Shown here: one piece after another, positions 30,290 through 39,463 of the stretch | How positions within the stretch are numbered: position 1 is the stretch's first letter | How the letters are laid out: each line of letters opens with the position of its first letter | DNA from: Kushneria phyllosphaerae | Lineage (GTDB): Bacteria > Pseudomonadota > Gammaproteobacteria > Pseudomonadales > Halomonadaceae | DNA length: 64,000 nt | NCBI RefSeq assembly: GCF_900312995.1 | Contig: NZ_ONZI01000003.1 | Coordinates: 434,001 to 498,000, forward strand | Direction of reading: 5' to 3' | The notes under the pieces: model-generated | The model's database searches: none | What the model was told of the DNA's origin: nothing | What the model saw: the letters and a program-made list of their open reading frames with translations, nothing else | Translations under genes and position numbers: made by a program

Positions 30290-30320
30290 AAAAGGCCCAT
30301 CGCATTGCGATGGGCCTTTT
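30290..30320 (+). terminator. intrinsic terminator
   Basis: Perfect 14-bp stem (AAAAGGCCCATCGC with GCGATGGGCCTTTT) and a 3-base loop; A and T runs on both sides. Confidence 0.92.
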
Positions 30321-30477
30321 GCGTATAAGGAGTATGGCGGCAACTGACCGGCCTGTATCACGCTTCCCCTGGCGTTCGAGCAGGGCTTTCATGGCACGAT
30401 ATGGTGTGTTCAAGAGCAAAGAGGCTATTCTGATGCTCTTGTCGCCAATAACGGCCATTCCTTATAGAGCTGATGCC

Positions 30478-31296
30478 ATGACATCATCACAACAAAAAGC
30501 GCTGCTGGTGTTTACGGATCTGGATGGCTCGCTGCTTGACCATGCCACCTACGACTATACGCCCGCCATGGCCTGGCTTGAGCGGCTCAGGGAGGACTCC
30601 ATTCCGCTGATCATCAATACCAGCAAGACCGCAGCAGAAGTCGTGGTACTGCATCAGGCCCTTGGGCTTGATTCCCCCTTTATTACTGAAAACGGTGCCT
30701 CGATACATTTGCCGGCCTCATGGTGTCTGGATGAAACGCCTGATGAGCGTGGCTGGGCAGATATCGTGCTGGGGGAATCCTATCGCCGGATTCGCAGCGT
30801 GCTGGAGGCCGTCAGGGCCACCGAGGGATTCAAATTCCGTGGCTTTGGCGATTTCAGTATCGAGGAGGTGGCCGACCATACCGGTCTTGATGCCAGCGAT
30901 GCCGAGCTTGCCCACCTTCGGGAAGCATCCGAACCTCTGGTCTGGGAAGATACGGATGAGGCACTGGAGCGTTTTCGTCTGCTGTTGATTGGCGCCGGGC
31001 TGACAACGACCCGGGGCGGTCGCTTTTATCATGTGCTGGGCGATAACAGTGGCAAGGGGCGTGCGATTGCCTGGCTGGTGGATCGCTATCATCTTCTCAA
31101 GGGGCAGCGGCCCCTGACGCTGGGGCTGGGAGATGGTCCCAATGATGTGCCGATGCTGGAAAGCGTCGACCGGGCGGTGCTGATTCGCGGTGAGCATGAT
31201 GTCTCGATCAGTATCGCAGAGACTGTCCAACTCTATACAACAACACAAAAGGGCCCGGCAGGATGGTCGGAAGGTCTTGATCACTGGCTGGGCTGA
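30478..31296 (+). CDS. gpgP: Glucosyl-/mannosyl-3-phosphoglycerate phosphatase (HAD IIB)
   Basis: 272 residues from ATG 30478. HAD-superfamily phosphatase of the mannosyl-3-phosphoglycerate phosphatase subfamily: nucleophile motif FTDLDGSLLDH, NTSKTAAEV, ITENGASIHLP, and the acidic motif LGLGDGPNDVPMLE. Because the next gene encodes a GT81-type synthase, its natural substrate is most likely glucosyl-3-phosphoglycerate, giving glucosylglycerate, a compatible solute, and free phosphate. The start is uncertain: the ribosome binding site is weak and the frame is open upstream to 30310. Stop lies 21 bases before gpgS. Confidence 0.85.
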   Translation: MTSSQQKALLVFTDLDGSLLDHATYDYTPAMAWLERLREDSIPLIINTSKTAAEVVVLHQALGLDSPFITENGASIHLPASWCLDETPDERGWADIVLGESYRRIRSVLEAVRATEGFKFRGFGDFSIEEVADHTGLDASDAELAHLREASEPLVWEDTDEALERFRLLLIGAGLTTTRGGRFYHVLGDNSGKGRAIAWLVDRYHLLKGQRPLTLGLGDGPNDVPMLESVDRAVLIRGEHDVSISIAETVQLYTTTQKGPAGWSEGLDHWLG

Positions 31297-31317
31297 CAGC
31301 GACAGGAGAGAGACGCC

Positions 31318-32538
31318 ATGAGCGATTTTTATCAAAACGGTATCATCACCAACTTTCACAACCTGACGCGGCGCCCGCTTGAAGCGCTGGAAAGTGATCT
31401 GCTGGGGTTTTCAAAGCGCCGTCCAATGGGGCTGATTTTGCCCTCGCTGTTTTCCGAACTGGAAGGTCCGGCGCTTACGCGCATTATCGATCAGCTCTCG
31501 CAGGTCGAATATTTAAGCGAAATCATTATCGGGCTGGATCGTGCCGACCGCGATCAGTTTCTCTACGCTCGGGAGTTCTTCTCCCGCCTGCCACAGCGTC
31601 ATCGCATTCTCTGGAACGATGGCCCGCGCCTGAAAGCGCTGGATGCTGAACTTGCCGCGGAATCCCTTTCGCCGCAGGCGCCGGGCAAGGGGCGCAACGT
31701 CTGGTTCTGCTCGGGATATGCCATTTCGTCAGGCCGCGCTGAAGCGATCGCCCTGCATGACTGTGATATCACCACCTATGACCGCTCGATGCTGGCGCGC
31801 CTGCTCTACCCTGTGGCCAATCCGCATTTCAACTACGAGTTCTGCAAGGGCTATTACGCCCGCATCGCCGATGGCAAGCTTAACGGGCGCGTTGGGCGGT
31901 TGATGGTGACGCCGTTGTTGCGTGCGCTGAAAAAGATTCATGGACCGCTGGATTATCTGAACTACCTCGACAGCTATCGCTATCCGCTGTCAGGCGAGTT
32001 CGCCATGCGCGCCGACGTGTTAAACGATATCCGTATTCCCAGCGACTGGGGGCTCGAGATCGGCGTGCTCTCTGAAGTACATCGCAACTATTCCACCAAG
32101 CGGCTGTGCCAGGTCGATATCGCCGACAACTACGACCACAAGCATCAGCCGCTGTCGCCGGAAGACGCCTCCACCGGGCTTTATCGCATGAGCACTGACA
32201 TCGCCAAGGCGCTTTATCGCAAGCTGGCAACGCTGGGGGTGACCATGAACGAGGCGCATTTTCGAACGCTCAAGGCCACCTATTACCGTACCGCGCTCGA
32301 TATCATCGAAAACTACTACCACGATGCGATGATGAACGGCCTCAAGGTCGACCGTCATAGTGAGGAGCAGGCTGTGGAGCTGTTCGCTCAAAGCATCATG
32401 GAGGCCGGCGTGGCCTTTCTTGAAAGTCCGCGCGACAAGCCCTTCATTCCCAGTTGGAGCCGGGTGCAGTCCGCCTTTCCGGATATGCTTGAGCGGATGT
32501 ATGACGCCGTGGAAGCCGACAACGCCGGCGATGTGTAA
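31318..32538 (+). CDS. gpgS: Glucosyl-3-phosphoglycerate synthase, GT81
   Basis: 406 residues. Transfers glucose from an NDP-glucose to 3-phosphoglycerate. GT-A fold: GLILPSLFSELEGPALTRII, EIIIGLDRADRDQF, GKGRNVWFCSGYAI, the metal-binding ALHDCDITTY (D-x-D), and the C-terminal SDWGLEIGVLSEVHRN, all typical of GpgS. AGGAGAGAG precedes the ATG. Forms an operon with the phosphatase gene upstream; together they make glucosylglycerate, which many salt-tolerant bacteria accumulate under salt stress or nitrogen limitation. Confidence 0.9.
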   Translation: MSDFYQNGIITNFHNLTRRPLEALESDLLGFSKRRPMGLILPSLFSELEGPALTRIIDQLSQVEYLSEIIIGLDRADRDQFLYAREFFSRLPQRHRILWNDGPRLKALDAELAAESLSPQAPGKGRNVWFCSGYAISSGRAEAIALHDCDITTYDRSMLARLLYPVANPHFNYEFCKGYYARIADGKLNGRVGRLMVTPLLRALKKIHGPLDYLNYLDSYRYPLSGEFAMRADVLNDIRIPSDWGLEIGVLSEVHRNYSTKRLCQVDIADNYDHKHQPLSPEDASTGLYRMSTDIAKALYRKLATLGVTMNEAHFRTLKATYYRTALDIIENYYHDAMMNGLKVDRHSEEQAVELFAQSIMEAGVAFLESPRDKPFIPSWSRVQSAFPDMLERMYDAVEADNAGDV

Positions 32539-32645
32539 TTCCATCGTGCGACAAGGGTAGTCGCCCTCTCTGTCAGGGGGCTGGCCCCTGTCATATCGTT
32601 CGACGTTACAGTTTAAAACGCGATAGTGTCAGGGGCATTCGGGGG

Positions 32646-32663
32646 CTGTCATGGGTCTGTCAT
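32646..32663 (+). promoter_or_regulatory. putative PHO box (PhoB site) before the type I secretion operon
   Basis: Two exact CTGTCAT heptamers separated by the 4 bases GGGT, the spacing and sequence of the PhoB recognition unit. The spacer is G-rich rather than A+T-rich as in the consensus. A further CTGTCAT half-site is at 32588-32594. A weak -10-like CGATAC lies about 12 bases after the box, where PhoB-dependent promoters have their -10. It is 51 bases before the ABC gene start. Confidence 0.72.
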
Positions 32664-32714
32664 ATCGGCTGCCCACGATACCCCGATCACCCGCCCGGGT
32701 ATTAGAGGTCTCAC

Positions 32715-34472
32715 ATGGCAGCAGCAAAAACGTCCAATGATCTGGCACTGGCCCTGAAAGCCTGTCGACGCTCGTTTGTGTCGGTGGGCGGTTTCAGCAT
32801 GTGCATCAATCTGTTGATGCTGGTGCCGCCGCTTTACATGCTGCAGGTCTACGACCGGGTCATCACCACTCGCAGTGTCGACACCCTCATCATGCTGACC
32901 CTGATCGTGATGTTTTTGTTTGTGGTCATGGGCGGACTGGAACTGGTGCGCTCGCGCATTCTGGTGCGGACCGGCAACCGGCTGGAAACGCTGACGAACA
33001 CGCGCATCTACCGGGCCATGTTTCGCCGCAGCCTGCTGCGTTCGGGGCAACAGACAGCCCAGCCGCTCAACGATCTGACCACGCTTCGCCAGTTTTTGAC
33101 CGGCAACGGGCTCTTCGCCTTTTTCGATGCGCCCTGGATACCGATCTACATCGGTGTGCTCTTTCTCTTTAACGTCTGGTTTGGCGTGTTTGCCGTTGTG
33201 GCAGGTCTGGTACTGCTGGCACTGGCACTGGCCAACGAGCGCGCCACGCGACGGCTTCTGGCCGAGGCCGGCAATGAACACATTCAGGCCCAGGAGCTGG
33301 CCAATTCCAATCTGCGCAACGCCGAGGTCCTGCATGCCATGGGCATGGTGCCCGGCATTCAGGCGCGCTGGGCACAGCGTCATCATGACTATCTCGTTCG
33401 CCAGTCCCAAGCCAGCGACCGGTCAGGGACGCTGGCTAATCTATCCAAGGTGCTGCGACTGGCCTTTCAGTCCCTGATTCTGGGGCTGGGCGCCTGGCTG
33501 GTCCTGCAGGGCAGCATCACCCCCGGCATGATGATCGCAGGCTCCATCTTGATGGGGCGGGCGCTGGCCCCCATCGATCAGATGATCGGCGCATGGAAGG
33601 GCTTTGTCAGCGCCCGTTCGGCGCATCAGCGCCTCACCACGCTGCTGGATGAAGTGCCTGCCGATCGCGAGCGAATGTCCCTGCCGGCCCCTCAGGGCGA
33701 TATCCGTGTGGAAGGTGTGTCGGCGGCGCCGCCGGGCGTGCGTCTGCCGACCCTTCGCGGTATTAATTTCACCCTGGCTCGGGGCGAGCAGGTGGGCATC
33801 ATCGGCCCCAGCGCCTCGGGAAAATCGACCCTGGCGCGGGTGTTGCTGGGCATCTGGCCCACCCAGATGGGCACCGTGCGCCTTGATGGAGTAGACGTTG
33901 CCCAGTGGCCGCGCGAAGAGCTGGGGCCGTATATCGGCTACCTGCCGCAGGACATCGAGCTCTTTGACGGCACCATCAGTGACAACATTGCGCGTCTGGG
34001 CGACGTCGATGCCGAGAAGGTGGTCGAAGCCGCCCGGCTGGCGGGCGTTCACGAGATGATCCTGCAGCAGCCGCAGGGCTATGACACCGTCATCGCCTCC
34101 GGCGGCGGTGCGCTGTCCGGCGGTCAGCGTCAGCGCATCGGGCTGGCGCGGGCGCTTTATGGTCGCCCGGTGACGGTGGTGCTGGACGAGCCCAACGCCA
34201 ATCTGGACGACAGCGGCGAGCGGGCCCTGATTCAAACGCTGGCGCGGCTGCGACAGATGAAAACGACGGTCTTTGTTATCTCCCATCGCCCCGCCACGCT
34301 CAAGGCCGTAGACAAGCTGCTGGTAATGAAGGAAGGCCAGGTCGGCGCCTTCGGTCCTCGTGACCAGGTCGTGGCCCATCTCCAATCGCAAAAGCCGAGC
34401 ACCGTTCGCCCCATGACCTCCCCGGCGCCCGAGGCACCGGACAACCAGACAGCTGCGGTAGGCAACCAATGA
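32715..34472 (+). CDS. Type I secretion ABC transporter, PrtD/AprD family
   Basis: 585 residues. Inner-membrane ATPase/permease: an N-terminal six-helix domain (two helices in residues 25-80, others between 135 and 300) with no C39 peptidase or CLD-like domain, then the ATPase with Walker A GPSASGKST at about residue 363, LSGGQRQR signature and Walker B VVLDEPN. The PrtD-type landmark PPLYMLQVYDRVITTRS is at residues 36-52. It opens a secretion operon with the adaptor and TolC-like genes and is preceded by the PHO box. PrtD-type exporters recognise C-terminal signals on their substrates. Confidence 0.93.
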   Translation: MAAAKTSNDLALALKACRRSFVSVGGFSMCINLLMLVPPLYMLQVYDRVITTRSVDTLIMLTLIVMFLFVVMGGLELVRSRILVRTGNRLETLTNTRIYRAMFRRSLLRSGQQTAQPLNDLTTLRQFLTGNGLFAFFDAPWIPIYIGVLFLFNVWFGVFAVVAGLVLLALALANERATRRLLAEAGNEHIQAQELANSNLRNAEVLHAMGMVPGIQARWAQRHHDYLVRQSQASDRSGTLANLSKVLRLAFQSLILGLGAWLVLQGSITPGMMIAGSILMGRALAPIDQMIGAWKGFVSARSAHQRLTTLLDEVPADRERMSLPAPQGDIRVEGVSAAPPGVRLPTLRGINFTLARGEQVGIIGPSASGKSTLARVLLGIWPTQMGTVRLDGVDVAQWPREELGPYIGYLPQDIELFDGTISDNIARLGDVDAEKVVEAARLAGVHEMILQQPQGYDTVIASGGGALSGGQRQRIGLARALYGRPVTVVLDEPNANLDDSGERALIQTLARLRQMKTTVFVISHRPATLKAVDKLLVMKEGQVGAFGPRDQVVAHLQSQKPSTVRPMTSPAPEAPDNQTAAVGNQ

Positions 34473-35818
34473 GCATCTCATCGAGCACGACGGCCTCAAC
34501 GTCCACCAGCAATAGCCCCGCACTGCCGATCAGCGATCGTGGCGCCCGGCGTGCCGGCATCGTGATTGTGCTGGTGGCCTTTGGCATCTTCGGCGGCTGG
34601 GCGATGCTGGCCAACCTGGCGGTGGCGGTCGTGGCCACCGGCACCGTCTCGGTGGAGTCGTTTAAAAAGACCGTCCAGCATCTGGAAGGCGGGATCGTCT
34701 CGAAGATCAACGTGGACGACGGCAATCATGTCCAGGCTGGTGATGTATTGATGGTGCTGGACGCCACTCAGGCGCGGTCCCAGTACGCCATCGCCCGCAC
34801 CGGCTGGTTCATTGCCAGTGCTCAGGAAGCACGACTAATGGCCGAGCAGCAGCAGCTCGAACAGCTCGAGTTTCCCGACGCGCTGCTGGAGATGGCCCAC
34901 GAAGAGGAGCGCCTGCAGCAGGTTCTCAACGTACAGCGCAGCCTCTTTTTCTCGCGCCGCCAGGCCCTGCAGGGAGAACTTGACGGTCTTGATGAGCAGA
35001 ACCAGCAGCTGCGCGAACAGATTGCCGGCCTTGAGCAGACCATGGGCATCAACGTGCGGCGCGTCGGTTCGCTCAGCGATGAAGCCGATGACTATCGGGC
35101 ATTGTTCCGCGAGGGGCTGGGCAACAACCAGCGCGTGCGCGAACTCGAGCGCCAGAGAATGCAGCTTGAGTCCGACAGCGCTGCGTCAAAGGCGGAGATC
35201 GCCCAGCTGCGCTCACGCATCAGCGAAAATCGCGTGAGGATGGAGACGAGACGGCAGTCCTGGCAGCAGGAAGTGGGTGAGGGTCTGCGTCAGGCGCAGT
35301 CCGAAATCGGTGATAACGCCGAGCGCATGACGGCGCTGTCTGATCAGATGCGCCGCACCGAGCTGCGAGCCCCGGTCGCCGGCACCGTGGTTGGTCTTGA
35401 GACCCACACCATCGGTGCGGTGATCGAGCCGGGCAAGCCGGTGATGAGCATCGTTCCCAATGCAGAAGGCTTTCTGATCGACACGCGCATCGCCGCCCAG
35501 GACATCGACAATATCTATGTGGGCCAGCCTGCCGAGATTCGCTTTAGCGCTTTCAATCAGCGCCGCTCCAGCGTGGTGGAAGGGGAGCTGGTCAACGTCT
35601 CCGCCGACAGCTTCCAGGATGAATCCACCGGTGAATCCTATTATCGCGGCCGCGTACGGGTCTCGGAGGCCGGTCAGGAAATCATGAGCGATGAGGAGAT
35701 GCAGCTTTTGTCCGGCATGCCGGCAGAGGTCATGCTGCGCACCGGTGAGAAGACCCTTATGGGCTACGTCATGCAGCCGGTGACCGACATGCTGGCACGC
35801 GCCGTACGGCAGGATTGA
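34469..35818 (+). CDS. Type I secretion membrane fusion protein, HlyD/PrtE family
   Basis: 449 residues, overlapping the ABC gene by ATGA. One membrane helix at about residues 28-50, then the HlyD barrel/lipoyl part (TVQHLEGGIVSKINVDDGNHVQAGDVLMVLD), a long coiled coil between residues 110 and 290, the second lipoyl half (RAPVAGTVVGLETHTIGAVIEPGKPVM) and a C-terminal beta domain. It bridges the ABC protein and the outer-membrane channel in the periplasm. Confidence 0.93.
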   Translation: MSISSSTTASTSTSNSPALPISDRGARRAGIVIVLVAFGIFGGWAMLANLAVAVVATGTVSVESFKKTVQHLEGGIVSKINVDDGNHVQAGDVLMVLDATQARSQYAIARTGWFIASAQEARLMAEQQQLEQLEFPDALLEMAHEEERLQQVLNVQRSLFFSRRQALQGELDGLDEQNQQLREQIAGLEQTMGINVRRVGSLSDEADDYRALFREGLGNNQRVRELERQRMQLESDSAASKAEIAQLRSRISENRVRMETRRQSWQQEVGEGLRQAQSEIGDNAERMTALSDQMRRTELRAPVAGTVVGLETHTIGAVIEPGKPVMSIVPNAEGFLIDTRIAAQDIDNIYVGQPAEIRFSAFNQRRSSVVEGELVNVSADSFQDESTGESYYRGRVRVSEAGQEIMSDEEMQLLSGMPAEVMLRTGEKTLMGYVMQPVTDMLARAVRQD

Positions 35819-35821
35819 TCA

Positions 35822-37387
35822 ATGATCATGACCGAGCGTGCTTCTCATCAGACCCTGCGTGCCCTGCTGGTCAGCGTGCTGTGGCTGCCGGCGGTGGCGC
35901 TGGCCGAGCCGCACGGCCCCGCAGAGACCGATCTCGAACCGTTGACGATGTACGACCCGGCGCCGACCGATATCCGCTCGGCGCCGAGTACTCCGGCGGG
36001 CGCTAATGGCGCCAGCGCCATCGTGCCGTCCCTGCCGGCGCTTTATGCACATGCGCGCGATCATGATGCCGAGCTGCGCCGTCAGATGCTGGATGCCGAG
36101 GCGACCGGACTCGAGACAACCCGGACGCGGGCGGGGCTATTGCCCGCGATCGATCTGATGTACTCCGTGGGCTATACCGACAGCGACAACTATTACTCCG
36201 AGGGCGCCGACTCCTGCGAGGAGAACCCTCGTACCGGTGAACTGTTCGGCGGTGACGATTTTGAGGCGCGCTGTCGCGGCCACTCTACCGATACCACGGC
36301 GCAGATACAGCTCACTCAGCCGCTGTTTTCCATGGAGCGCTGGCGAACGCTGGCCCAGTCGCGCGAGGAGGTCCAGGCCGCGCAGCTGCAGCTTACCGTT
36401 GCTGAGCAGCAGCTGGCGCTGGAGACGGCCGAGGCCTACATGGATGGCTTTTACAGCGCTCAGCAAAAGCGGCTTCTGGTGGGCAAGCAGCGCTCGCTGG
36501 AACTACAGGTAAAACAGGCGCAGCGCGCCTATGAGCTGGGGATCGGCGATCGTATCGACCTGCTGGCGGCTCGATCCCGATTGGATCAGGCCGGGGCGGA
36601 AATCGCCGTGGCCGACAATCAGTATGCCGATGCCGTGGCGCGGCTGGAGCGTCTGACCGGTCAGACGCCGGACTTCACCCGGTTCGCCCTCGAGGAGCTG
36701 TCCGAGGCCCAGTGGCCAGCGCCCGAGGCAGTTGAGTACTCCGAGGCCACTATCAGTGACAACGTTCGGGTCCGTCTGGCCGCACAACAGCTGGCCGTGG
36801 CCGATGCCGTGCAGTCCGTTCGTCAGGCCGGTTATTACCCCGAGGTGTCCCTGAACCTGTCATGGACGGATCGCAACAGCGACGATCCCTACCGCGAAAG
36901 CGAGGATCGCTCGGCCGTGGTTCAGGCGCGCATGAATCTGTATCAGGGCGGGGCGACCAGCGCGGAAGTGCGCCAAGCAGATCTGCGGCGTCAGGCACAG
37001 GGTACGGATGTGCAGCAACAAAAGCGTCTGGCGCTGGAGGAGATTCGGCGGCGCCACCGCAGCATCGGCGGTGATCTCTCTCGTCTGAAGGCGCTGTCCC
37101 AGTCGATTCGTTCCAGCGAGCTTTATCTGGAGGCTGCCGATCGTGGCGCGGCGCTGGGGCTGCGCGATCTCGTCGATGTGCTGGATGCCCGCGCCGATCT
37201 CTATGACCAGCGTATTCAGTATGTCGATGCCTTTCGTCAACTGCTGCTGGATCGACTCAATCTGCAGGCTGCGGCCGGGCCGCTGGCCAGTGATGACATG
37301 ACTGACACCATGACCATGATCGGACGCATTATCGGCCCGCCCCGTGATGACACTCCGTTGCCGGGCGGTGTTGAGGCGTCGTCGTAA
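35822..37387 (+). CDS. TolC-family outer-membrane channel for type I secretion
   Basis: 521 residues. N-terminal signal peptide (hydrophobic core LRALLVSVLWLPAVALA, cut before EPHG). Two OEP repeats: TRTRAGLLPAIDLMYSVGY with AEAYMDGFYS, and YYPEVSLNLSWTDRNS with ALGLRDLVDVLDARADLYD. AGGA lies 7 bases before ATG 35822. Three bases after the HlyD gene, so the three genes form a complete dedicated exporter; many PrtDE systems also carry their own TolC (PrtF/AprF). Confidence 0.92.
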   Translation: MIMTERASHQTLRALLVSVLWLPAVALAEPHGPAETDLEPLTMYDPAPTDIRSAPSTPAGANGASAIVPSLPALYAHARDHDAELRRQMLDAEATGLETTRTRAGLLPAIDLMYSVGYTDSDNYYSEGADSCEENPRTGELFGGDDFEARCRGHSTDTTAQIQLTQPLFSMERWRTLAQSREEVQAAQLQLTVAEQQLALETAEAYMDGFYSAQQKRLLVGKQRSLELQVKQAQRAYELGIGDRIDLLAARSRLDQAGAEIAVADNQYADAVARLERLTGQTPDFTRFALEELSEAQWPAPEAVEYSEATISDNVRVRLAAQQLAVADAVQSVRQAGYYPEVSLNLSWTDRNSDDPYRESEDRSAVVQARMNLYQGGATSAEVRQADLRRQAQGTDVQQQKRLALEEIRRRHRSIGGDLSRLKALSQSIRSSELYLEAADRGAALGLRDLVDVLDARADLYDQRIQYVDAFRQLLLDRLNLQAAAGPLASDDMTDTMTMIGRIIGPPRDDTPLPGGVEASS

Positions 37388-37616
37388 AAAATAATTACAT
37401 ACTGTTGCCAATCATTGCGTCTTTAAACGCCACGGTCATCTCGATGCAGGCAAATCGTCATGGATGAAAGGCGAACATGCTTGGGCGGGTGGATCAGTGC
37501 CCGGACCTTGAACTCCAGACACTGTCGCGGATCCCGGATGCTGTCACGGAGAAGGTCACTCTCACCAAGGTACGCATGACCCGTCTTCGGGCACATTACG
37601 ACTCAGGAGAATGACG

Positions 37617-39269
37617 ATGTTCGGCTACAGTAACGGCATGTATGGCAGTAACGGTGCACTGTATGGCAGCAACGCGATGACCATGAATAGTGCTTCATCG
37701 GCCATGTTCTCTCCCTTCCAGGCACTGTCTCCGATATCAAGTCTCTGGTCCGGTAATGATATGCCCTGGGCGTCCGAGCCGGCGCTGGTGCCGGCCTTTC
37801 TGGATGCCACGAAATCCATTCTCGATGGCTACAGCCAGGCGCTGGGTCAGCTGAGCGGGGCCTTTCGCGATGTGCTGGCCGGTCAGGATAAACTGCCTGA
37901 TATGCCCGAGCCCGAAGCGCCGGCCAATGGTGACATGGCGCAGAACGTCATTTTCATGGTGCCGGATGGTTTTGGAACGGACTACTCCACTGCCTTTCGT
38001 ACTTTCAAGGGCGGAGAAGAACTGCCGGCCTGGGAAGCCGAGAACATGCTGACGGGCGCAATCAAGACACATTCGGCCAATTCCCTGATTACCGATTCGG
38101 CAGCCGCGGGCACGGCCTTTGCAACGGGTCAGAAAACCGACAATGGCATGATTTCCCAGTCGCCGGATGGTCATGACCTGGAGTCGATCGTGGATCTGGC
38201 GCAGGCGGCTGGAAAGTCCACCGGGGTGGTCTCGACGTCTTCGGTCACCCACGCCACGCCTGCCGTGTTCGGCGCCAACGTCGAAGATCGCAACGACGCC
38301 ACCACCATTGCCGAGCAGTTTATCGATAACGATCAACTCGATGTGATGCTCGGCGGCGGTCTGCAGTATTTCACCTCCGAGGAGCAGGGTGGCATGGCCA
38401 GCAGCGACCTGCTGGACCAGGCCGAGTCACAGGGTTACACCTTTGTTGGTAATGCGACTGATCTGGACAGCGTGGAAGGGGGTCGTCTGCTGGGACTGTT
38501 TGCCAATGACGGCATGGACACCAGCTATGGCGAAAGCGATGACGATCAGCCAACGCTTGCCCAGATGACCCAGACTGCGCTGGACGCACTGTCACAAAAT
38601 GACAATGGCTTTTTCATGATGGTGGAAGGCAGCCAGATCGACTGGGCCGGCCACGCCAACGATGCCGGCTGGGCCATGAACGATGCGCTGGCCTTTGAAG
38701 ATGCCGTGAAGACCGCCCAGCAGTTCTCCGAGGAAAATCCGGACACGCTGATCGTGATTGCGCCTGATCACGAAACGGGTGGCATGTCGGCGCAGTCCAC
38801 GCTGGACAACAATGCCTCGATCTATCAGAGCTTCACCGGCACCTATGAGCAGATGTACGTTGAGGCCAGTGATCGCATTGAAGCCGCTGGCATGAGTGCT
38901 GGTGACGCCGGTGCTGCCTGGGTCATGCAGGGCGCGGTGGCTGAAATGACCGGCGGCAAGGTATTCCTCTCCGAAGACGAGCTGACGGCGGTTTTGTCGG
39001 CTGAGGATGCCGACGCAGGTCTCGAAGCGCTGACCCAGACGCTCAATGAGTACGGCGGCATCACTTTCAGCTCTGGTAATCATACGGCCGAAAACGTGCC
39101 GCTTTACGCCCAGGGGCCGGGTTCCGACATCTTTGCAGGACTTCTGGACAACACCGAAGTCGGTCAGGGTTTGGCCACTGCAATGGGGCTTGAGTTCTCT
39201 GACCTGCCCTCTATTGATGTCATGGGCGTGAACACCCAGATGCAGGGCGCCGAGCTGGCGGTGGCCTGA
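37617..39269 (+). CDS. phoA: Alkaline phosphatase, PhoA family, predicted type I-secreted
   Basis: 550 residues from ATG 37617 (AGGAG 7 bases upstream; the ATG six bases earlier leaves only one). The catalytic part has all PhoA landmarks: MVPDGFG, nucleophile Ser in TDSAAAGTAFATG, MVEGSQIDWAGHAND, DHETGG and SGNHTAENVPLYAQGP metal ligands. There is no Sec signal peptide: the first ~105 residues are a Gly/Tyr/Ser/Asn-rich leader (YGSNGALYGSNAM), an FSPFQALSPISSLW segment, a helix and a Pro/Glu-rich linker. The C-terminus ends in ELAVA, an acidic residue followed by four hydrophobic ones, as in PrtD-exported proteins. It lies 229 bases after the exporter operon. Confidence 0.9.
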   Translation: MFGYSNGMYGSNGALYGSNAMTMNSASSAMFSPFQALSPISSLWSGNDMPWASEPALVPAFLDATKSILDGYSQALGQLSGAFRDVLAGQDKLPDMPEPEAPANGDMAQNVIFMVPDGFGTDYSTAFRTFKGGEELPAWEAENMLTGAIKTHSANSLITDSAAAGTAFATGQKTDNGMISQSPDGHDLESIVDLAQAAGKSTGVVSTSSVTHATPAVFGANVEDRNDATTIAEQFIDNDQLDVMLGGGLQYFTSEEQGGMASSDLLDQAESQGYTFVGNATDLDSVEGGRLLGLFANDGMDTSYGESDDDQPTLAQMTQTALDALSQNDNGFFMMVEGSQIDWAGHANDAGWAMNDALAFEDAVKTAQQFSEENPDTLIVIAPDHETGGMSAQSTLDNNASIYQSFTGTYEQMYVEASDRIEAAGMSAGDAGAAWVMQGAVAEMTGGKVFLSEDELTAVLSAEDADAGLEALTQTLNEYGGITFSSGNHTAENVPLYAQGPGSDIFAGLLDNTEVGQGLATAMGLEFSDLPSIDVMGVNTQMQGAELAVA

Positions 39270-39410
39270 TCCTCTTTTTGAGTCGGTGGCCCTGAACAGG
39301 ACGCCGGTTCAAAACAATGAATGCCCTGAAAACGCCCCGCACGATAAAAACGACTCACACGATAGAAATGACAACCCGCAAGATGTGATCACAAGAAAAA
39401 ATAACCACAG

Positions 39411-39439
39411 AAAGGGCGCCCCGAGGGCGCCCTTTTTTT
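39411..39439. terminator. terminator between converging phosphatase and nuclease genes
   Basis: 10-bp stem AAAGGGCGCC / GGCGCCCTTT, 5-base loop and a run of 7 T. Strong for the phosphatase transcript, weaker in the other direction. Confidence 0.88.
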
Positions 39440-39463
39440 GCAGGATTTCCTTGATCCGAAAGC

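Noticed and set aside
32570..32590. CAGGGG/CCCCTG hairpin after gpgS as an intrinsic terminator
   Set aside because: Only a 6-bp stem and no T-run.
37522..37559. CTGTCGC and CTGTCAC upstream of the phosphatase gene as PHO boxes
   Set aside because: The two lie 19 bases apart and the heptamers following each match poorly; at most a weak half-site.
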